A stretch of DNA of 9,252 bases from an uncultured Pseudomonadota bacterium (lineage in GTDB: Bacteria; Pseudomonadota; Gammaproteobacteria; Burkholderiales; Eutrophovitaceae): the NCBI GenBank assembly GCA_913057845.1, contig CAJXPC010000052.1:1-9252 (forward strand), read 5' to 3'. Of this stretch, positions 5,957 to 9,252 are shown piece after piece. The notes beneath the pieces are model-generated. The model saw nothing but the letters and a program-made list of their open reading frames with translations, was not told the DNA's origin and did no database searches. The stretch's first letter is position 1. Every line of letters starts with the position of its first letter. The position numbers and the translations under genes were made by a program.

Positions 5957-6829
5957 TTACACTGTCTCTTGGGAGCCTCCCTCAATCTCGTGGGTCGTGA
6001 TACTTAAGTCTCCAGCGACATAACACCAAGCCAAAATCGGATCTTCTCCTCTGGCGGTTACGGGCACCAGAGCTCGGTCATACTTGTTATCAACCGAACC
6101 AAAAATAGAGAATCCTTCCAACTTATCCAGTCGCTGAATCGCAGCGCACAGATCAGCGGGGAAAATCAATTCGCCCGAAATGGCTTGAGCACTGTCTGTC
6201 CTAGAAAGGTGGAGCATTGGATAGTCAAACTTCGTCGCAAGCAACGAACCGTGTACTGAAACATCTTTAGATTGTAAAACATTTAACGATTCTATTACCC
6301 AATGCCGGCACTCACCACTCAGAAGTGTTCCGTACACAAAAACACCAACCGTTGAATCTGGAAACCGTTCACCATCTGCTGCCTGAATAAGGTGAATATC
6401 TGAAAAATTAAATCGCATTAAGCCACGCTTAACTGCCTCAAAGTAAGCTGAGGTTGGCTCGACGAAATGACACTGACTCTCAGGAGCAACCTCATACGTC
6501 AACGCTAGAACAAGAGTGCCATCAGGCTGTAATATGTGCTTACTAACTTTTTGATAAACACGGTCGGATACACCCTCCTTTAAATCGAGTACCCGCCAAC
6601 CAAGATCCCCCACCTCGAATAAAGCACCACAAACATATACACCCAATCGCTCCTTTATATTTAAAGCTCCACCACCGCGAGTTTGTGAAAAAACATCGAA
6701 TACTAATTCATGATCAGGCAAGAACGCCGGACCAATAGGCTTAATGCAGTCAGCTGGCAGAGAATTCTTAATACAAAAGTTCCCCCAATCCTCATCATCA
6801 AGATTAGAGCCATAGGCAAAATAGAGCAT
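5957..6829 (-). CDS. Tandem double gamma-glutamylcyclotransferase-fold (AIG2/GGCT-like) protein
   Basis: About 290 aa and two GGCT-like domains in one chain (numbered from a GTG one codon upstream of the chosen ATG). Domain 1 opens with FAYGSNL (residues 5-11) and carries a candidate catalytic Glu in LDLKEG (E86). Domain 2 opens with FVYGTLL (165-171) and carries RLDKLEG (E239). In this fold YGSNL/YGTL binds the gamma-glutamyl or related group and the later Glu is the general acid/base. Single-domain members are usually about 110-180 aa, and both copies here look catalytically plausible. Possible activities are cyclisation of gamma-glutamyl compounds to 5-oxoproline or a gamma-glutamylamine cyclotransferase-like reaction; the substrate is unknown. 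It follows the ABM-domain gene by 13 nt, so they are co-transcribed. The ribosome binding site is weak, and GTG at 6832 and ATG at 6829 are equally possible starts. Confidence 0.85.
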   Translation of the reverse strand: MLYFAYGSNLDDEDWGNFCIKNSLPADCIKPIGPAFLPDHELVFDVFSQTRGGGALNIKERLGVYVCGALFEVGDLGWRVLDLKEGVSDRVYQKVSKHILQPDGTLVLALTYEVAPESQCHFVEPTSAYFEAVKRGLMRFNFSDIHLIQAADGERFPDSTVGVFVYGTLLSGECRHWVIESLNVLQSKDVSVHGSLLATKFDYPMLHLSRTDSAQAISGELIFPADLCAAIQRLDKLEGFSIFGSVDNKYDRALVPVTARGEDPILAWCYVAGDLSITTHEIEGGSQETV

Positions 6830-6842
6830 CACGTTTCGATAA

Positions 6843-7151
6843 TTAAGCTACAGGATCCAGAACGTGAATCACTCTAGATTCAATCCAATCTTTAATTTTT
6901 TGACCATAACTCAACATGTGAGGTGCTTCCGCATGGGCCTTTAATGCAGCCTCATCACGCCACTTTTCAATAACCAAAAAGGTGTCCTCTCCAAATTCAG
7001 TTTGAAACGCACCAAACTCTGCGTCTACGACTAGAATATACTCAATGCACCCAACCTCTTGCCTGACAGTTGTTACGTTCTCCCTGGCAACAGAAAGAAT
7101 AGCGTCTCTTTTTCCAAGTTTGGCTTTAATAATAGCTACAACATGAATCAT
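6843..7151 (-). CDS. ABM-domain putative quinol monooxygenase
   Basis: A 102-aa protein of the antibiotic biosynthesis monooxygenase family (dimeric ferredoxin-like fold, cytosolic). The YgiN-type pattern is visible: an N-terminal beta strand MIHVVAIIKAK, a helix, E32-x-GC-x-x-Y38, the FLVIEKW strand at 58-64, then EAALKAHAEAPHM with H73 and H78. Relatives oxidise quinols or small aromatic compounds without a cofactor, or act as stress-linked small enzymes; the substrate here is unknown. The start is fixed by a near-perfect AGGAGGT 6 nt upstream of ATG 7151. The frame stays open for 24 more codons to 7223, but that extension crosses the ribosome binding site and is not family-like. It heads a two-gene unit with the double cyclotransferase-fold gene. 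Confidence 0.9.
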   Translation of the reverse strand: MIHVVAIIKAKLGKRDAILSVARENVTTVRQEVGCIEYILVVDAEFGAFQTEFGEDTFLVIEKWRDEAALKAHAEAPHMLSYGQKIKDWIESRVIHVLDPVA

Positions 7152-7157
7152 AATGTG

Positions 7158-7164
7158 ACCTCCT
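7158..7164 (-). promoter_or_regulatory. Near-consensus ribosome binding site of the ABM gene
   Basis: AGGAGGT on the minus strand, 6 nt before ATG 7151. It is the strongest translation signal in the window and settles the start of the ABM-domain gene; high expression is an inference. Confidence 0.85.
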
Positions 7165-7169
7165 AAGCT

Positions 7170-7181
7170 GAGACGAGTCTC
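7170..7181. repeat. Short inverted repeat in the ABM gene leader
   Basis: GAGAC-GA-GTCTC, a 12-bp dyad with a 2-nt centre, lies between the candidate -10 box and the ribosome binding site of the ABM gene. A repressor bound here would block that promoter. The repeat is short enough to be chance. Confidence 0.3.
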
Positions 7182-7193
7182 TAATTTTAGAAT

Positions 7194-7223
7194 AATATAC
7201 CCCATCAGAAAATTCATACACAA
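7194..7223 (-). promoter_or_regulatory. Candidate sigma-70 promoter for the ABM / double-GGCT unit
   Basis: On the minus strand TTGTGT (7218-7223) and TATATT (7194-7199) are 18 bp apart. The -10 matches consensus at 5 of 6 positions, the -35 at 3 of 6. The predicted start near 7187 gives a leader of about 36 nt carrying the strong ribosome binding site. The site lies in the 81-bp spacer shared with the divergent SUMF1 gene. Confidence 0.42.
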
Positions 7224-7232
7224 CTAACTTTA

Positions 7233-8102
7233 ATGTTCATCACCAAATCATCTTCACATGCGCTGTTCGGCTTATGGATCCTATCCATAAGTCCGGTTTT
7301 AGCTGGCGACACTTACCGTCCTGGTGATGAGTTCGAAGACTGCGGGCAATGTCCCGTCATGGTCGTGATTCCCTCTGGATCTTTCAGTATGGGAGGGCCA
7401 CCGGTTGACCAAGGACGGCCCTATAGTGAAGGTGAATTGCGCCCGGTAATAATCTCAGAACCGTTCGCTGTAGGTAAATTTGAAATCACCTACCAACAGT
7501 GGGAAGCCTGCGTCATCGACGAGCAATGTCCCACTGCGAAACGAGACGACTGGAGCGAAGACAATCACCCGGTAGTGAATGTTTCCTGGAAAGAAACACT
7601 TGAATACACCAAATGGTTGTCTAAAAAAACCAGAAAACCCTATAGGTTGCTCACTGAAGCTGAGTGGGAATACGTCGCAACAGGAGGTAGTAATCGAGCT
7701 CGATTTTTTGGCTTAACACCAACACAAGTATGTGAATTTGGAAATCTTTATGACCAAACCGCACAACGGACCCTCGATTACGGATTGGAGGCATTACCCT
7801 GCGACGATGGTTTCAACTTCTCTGCGCCTATAGGCTCATTTAAACCAAACCATTTTGGACTTCATGATACGTTAGGTAATGTCTGGGAATGGACTGAAGA
7901 CTGCCAAGCAATCTTGTGGCGCAACGCCCCAACCGATGCATCAGCTCGCGTTAACGGTCATTGCGCGCAACGTGCCTATCGAGGCGGTTCCTGGCTTAAT
8001 CACCCACCGAAATATTTACAAATACCTGACAGATATAAATATCTAGGTGCTCGAGAAATAGATCTGGGTTTTCGAATCGCATTAAGCTTGAGTCACCCAT
8101 AA
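7233..8102 (+). CDS. Exported SUMF1/FGE-sulfatase-domain protein, first paralogue
   Basis: 289 aa with an N-terminal signal peptide (hydrophobic 11-24, likely cleavage after VLAG, residue 25), then a single SUMF1-type C-lectin-like domain: MVVIPSGSFSMG (43-54), GKFEITYQQW (81-90), PVVNVSW (113-119), YRLLTEAEWEY (137-147), GNVWEWTEDC (215-224), RAYRGGSW (247-254), GFRIAL (279-284). Formylglycine-generating enzymes carry two active-site cysteines in the final region before GFR. Neither is present here, so sulfatase maturation is unlikely. The mature protein has eight cysteines (37, 40, 93, 99, 167, 190, 224, 244) that could form four periplasmic disulfides. SUMF1 relatives without FGE activity have varied roles; function unknown. 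The ATG lacks a Shine-Dalgarno sequence but is needed for the signal peptide. It is followed by its paralogue with a 1-nt overlap. Confidence 0.9.
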   Translation: MFITKSSSHALFGLWILSISPVLAGDTYRPGDEFEDCGQCPVMVVIPSGSFSMGGPPVDQGRPYSEGELRPVIISEPFAVGKFEITYQQWEACVIDEQCPTAKRDDWSEDNHPVVNVSWKETLEYTKWLSKKTRKPYRLLTEAEWEYVATGGSNRARFFGLTPTQVCEFGNLYDQTAQRTLDYGLEALPCDDGFNFSAPIGSFKPNHFGLHDTLGNVWEWTEDCQAILWRNAPTDASARVNGHCAQRAYRGGSWLNHPPKYLQIPDRYKYLGAREIDLGFRIALSLSHP

Positions 8103-8998
8103 TGTTCAGACTCAAAAATGTATGTTCCTTAGCGCTCGGGGTGAGCATCATAATGGTTAGCTCCCACGTGATTGCGCAACCGGAAGCGGGAGACATCTTC
8201 CAGGACTGCGACTCCTGCCCTAAGATGATTGTAATCCCTGCGGGACCTTACGGATTTGGTTCTCCTCCAAACGAATTCGGAAGCCCTTACAACGAAGGTT
8301 ATGTTCTAGACATTGTCTTTGAGCAACCGTTTAGCATCAGTCAATTAGAGATCACATTCGCGCAGTGGGAAATGTGCGCTCAGGATGCCACCTGCCCTTC
8401 GATCGACGATGAAGGCTATGGAAGGGGTAACCAACCCGTCATGAACGTGTCTTGGGAAGATACACAAGTGTATATCCAGTGGTTGCGAGAAAAGACTGGG
8501 AAAGCATACCGTTTGCCGTCCGAAGCAGAGTGGGAATATACCGCTCAATCCGGCACCAAGCGAACTCGATTCTTTGGTATTCCACCTGAAAAAACTTGTG
8601 AGTATGGTAATGGTTACGATAAAACTGCCGAACTGGAATATGAGTTCGGATGGCTTACATTACCCTGCTCAGACGGCAAACCGAGTTTGTCCGATGTGGG
8701 CTCCTATAAACCCAATCAATTTGGCGTCTTCGATATGCTCGGCAATGTATGGGAGTGGGTAGAAGACTGCCTCAATCCGAATTGGCGACACAGTCGTGGT
8801 TCACTTGATGGGCGACCCTTCACAGATGGAGATTGTGAGCAACGCGCCTATCGAGGCGGCTCATGGCTAACCAATCAGCCTTACTACCTTAGGACCGCCG
8901 AACGTTACAAATTTTACGGCGCCAAACATATCGATCTCGGATTTCGAGTAGCGCTAAGTCTTAACGATCTAGATAAAAAAACATCTGAAAGAAAATAA
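8102..8998 (+). CDS. Exported SUMF1/FGE-sulfatase-domain protein, second paralogue
   Basis: 298 aa, clearly a duplicate of the preceding gene: signal peptide (about 1-25, VIAQ at the end), then MIVIPAGPYGFG (42-53), LEITFAQWEMC (82-92), PVMNVSWED (112-120), YRLPSEAEWEY (136-146), FGVFDMLGNVWEW (207-219), RAYRGGSW (248-255), GFRVAL (280-285). All eight mature cysteines of its partner are conserved (36, 39, 92, 98, 166, 189, 223, 245), and again the two FGE active-site cysteines are missing. The start codon overlaps the upstream stop as TAATG, indicating coupled translation and perhaps matched amounts, as for a heterodimer. The C-terminus adds a charged tail (DLDKKTSERK). The stop directly abuts the stop of a convergent transporter gene with no space for a terminator. 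Confidence 0.9.
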   Translation: MFRLKNVCSLALGVSIIMVSSHVIAQPEAGDIFQDCDSCPKMIVIPAGPYGFGSPPNEFGSPYNEGYVLDIVFEQPFSISQLEITFAQWEMCAQDATCPSIDDEGYGRGNQPVMNVSWEDTQVYIQWLREKTGKAYRLPSEAEWEYTAQSGTKRTRFFGIPPEKTCEYGNGYDKTAELEYEFGWLTLPCSDGKPSLSDVGSYKPNQFGVFDMLGNVWEWVEDCLNPNWRHSRGSLDGRPFTDGDCEQRAYRGGSWLTNQPYYLRTAERYKFYGAKHIDLGFRVALSLNDLDKKTSERK

Positions 8999-9219
8999 TC
9001 AAAAAGATAGTGACACCCCAGGCTCAATAGCGAAGACCCACAACATCAACGTGTATGCAACCAGCGTTACAAGAATAACCCCAAGAATATTCAAACCCAA
9101 TCCAGCTCTTGTCATATCTTTTTGTGCCAGATGACCGGCCGAGAACACAATTGCATTTGGTGGGGTAGCGACTGGCAACATGAATGCACAGCTAGCAGCT
9201 AGCGTTGCCGGAATAACAA
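8999..9219 (-). CDS. SLC13/DASS sodium:anion symporter, C-terminal fragment
   Basis: Only the last 72 codons are present; the 5' part lies beyond the library end at 9219. The segment matches the sodium:sulfate symporter family signature (PROSITE PS01271) exactly as I recall it: [10 protein letters not shown], three residues, N-A-I-V, including the VATPPN loop that contributes a sodium and substrate site. An AGLGLN segment and a final membrane helix ([20 protein letters not shown]) follow, then a short tail. Family members import sulfate, phosphate or C4-dicarboxylates with sodium across the inner membrane; which one cannot be told from this end. An ATG at 9181 lies within the signature and is not the true start. 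Confidence 0.9.
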
Positions 9220-9252
9220 CTGTCTCTTATACACATCTGACGCTGCCGACGA
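9220..9252 (-). other. Nextera Read-1 side adapter (not genomic)
   Basis: CTGTCTCTTATACACATCT (9220-9238) is the reverse complement of the Tn5 mosaic end, and 9239-9252 (GACGCTGCCGACGA) is the reverse complement of the Nextera Read-1 tail. With the i7-side adapter at the other end, the contig has the outline of one tagmented molecule. Genomic sequence ends at 9219. Confidence 0.97.

Noticed and set aside
5930..5958. Intrinsic terminator at the T-run (5952-5958) between the convergent SDR and cyclotransferase-fold genes
   Set aside because: Seven Ts are present, but I could not find a stable stem immediately upstream.
7152..7223. 24-codon N-terminal extension of the ABM gene
   Set aside because: The extension runs through the AGGAGGT site and the candidate -10 box; the family N-terminus starts at the ATG at 7151.
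8345..8548. Antisense open frame inside the second SUMF1 gene
   Set aside because: It lies wholly within a conserved domain on the other strand and has no recognisable product.
7233..8998. Formylglycine-generating enzymes that activate sulfatases
   Set aside because: Both proteins lack the two active-site cysteines expected before the final GFR motif.
49..9219. Mobile element, CRISPR array, tRNA or defence island
   Set aside because: No transposase, integrase, regular repeat-spacer pattern, cloverleaf sequence or defence-type domain was found on either strand.

Overview
The window is a stretch of ordinary-looking bacterial chromosome, most likely from a gammaproteobacterium and possibly an uncultured marine one. 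The proteobacterial-type glutamate-cysteine ligase and the queuosine genes fit this. The lineage is an inference from protein character, not a measured placement. Both ends are sequencing-library sequence: a Nextera/Tn5 adapter with a P7-side index occupies 1-48, and the Read-1 side adapter in reverse complement occupies 9220-9252. Genuine genome therefore runs only from 49 to 9219, and the genes at both edges are cut by the library ends.

Layout from left to right. (1) The first 37 codons of a chromate-transporter-like membrane protein (minus, cut at 49) diverge from gshA (plus, 267-1886), the first enzyme of glutathione synthesis. (2) A minus-strand operon covers 4989 down to 1912: a three-domain QueD-family protein, QueE, an exported Sel1-repeat protein and a short-chain dehydrogenase-like protein (SDR) with a degenerate active site. 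Gaps are 4 nt, a 4-nt overlap and 30 nt. (3) A second SDR with an intact active site (plus, 5135-5929) diverges from that operon across a 145-bp spacer that carries a 13-bp perfect palindrome. (4) A minus-strand pair encodes an ABM-type small monooxygenase with a very strong ribosome binding site, then a tandem double gamma-glutamylcyclotransferase-fold protein. (5) A plus-strand pair encodes two paralogous exported SUMF1/FGE-sulfatase-domain proteins, coupled by a TAATG junction. (6) The C-terminal end of an SLC13/DASS sodium:anion symporter (minus) is cut at 9219.

How the genes work together. QueD and QueE are consecutive enzymes leading to 7-carboxy-7-deazaguanine, the precursor of preQ0 and queuosine. 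QueC and QueF are not in the window. The Sel1 protein and the SDR are co-transcribed by position, but nothing in their sequences ties them to deazaguanine chemistry. GshA and the double cyclotransferase-fold protein could both touch gamma-glutamyl metabolism, but they lie about 4 kb apart in different units.

The strongest candidate for something unusual is the QueD-family protein. It has three tandem T-fold domains, of which only the middle one keeps the full zinc and catalytic residue set. I see no phage, IS element, CRISPR array, tRNA, rRNA or obvious defence island.
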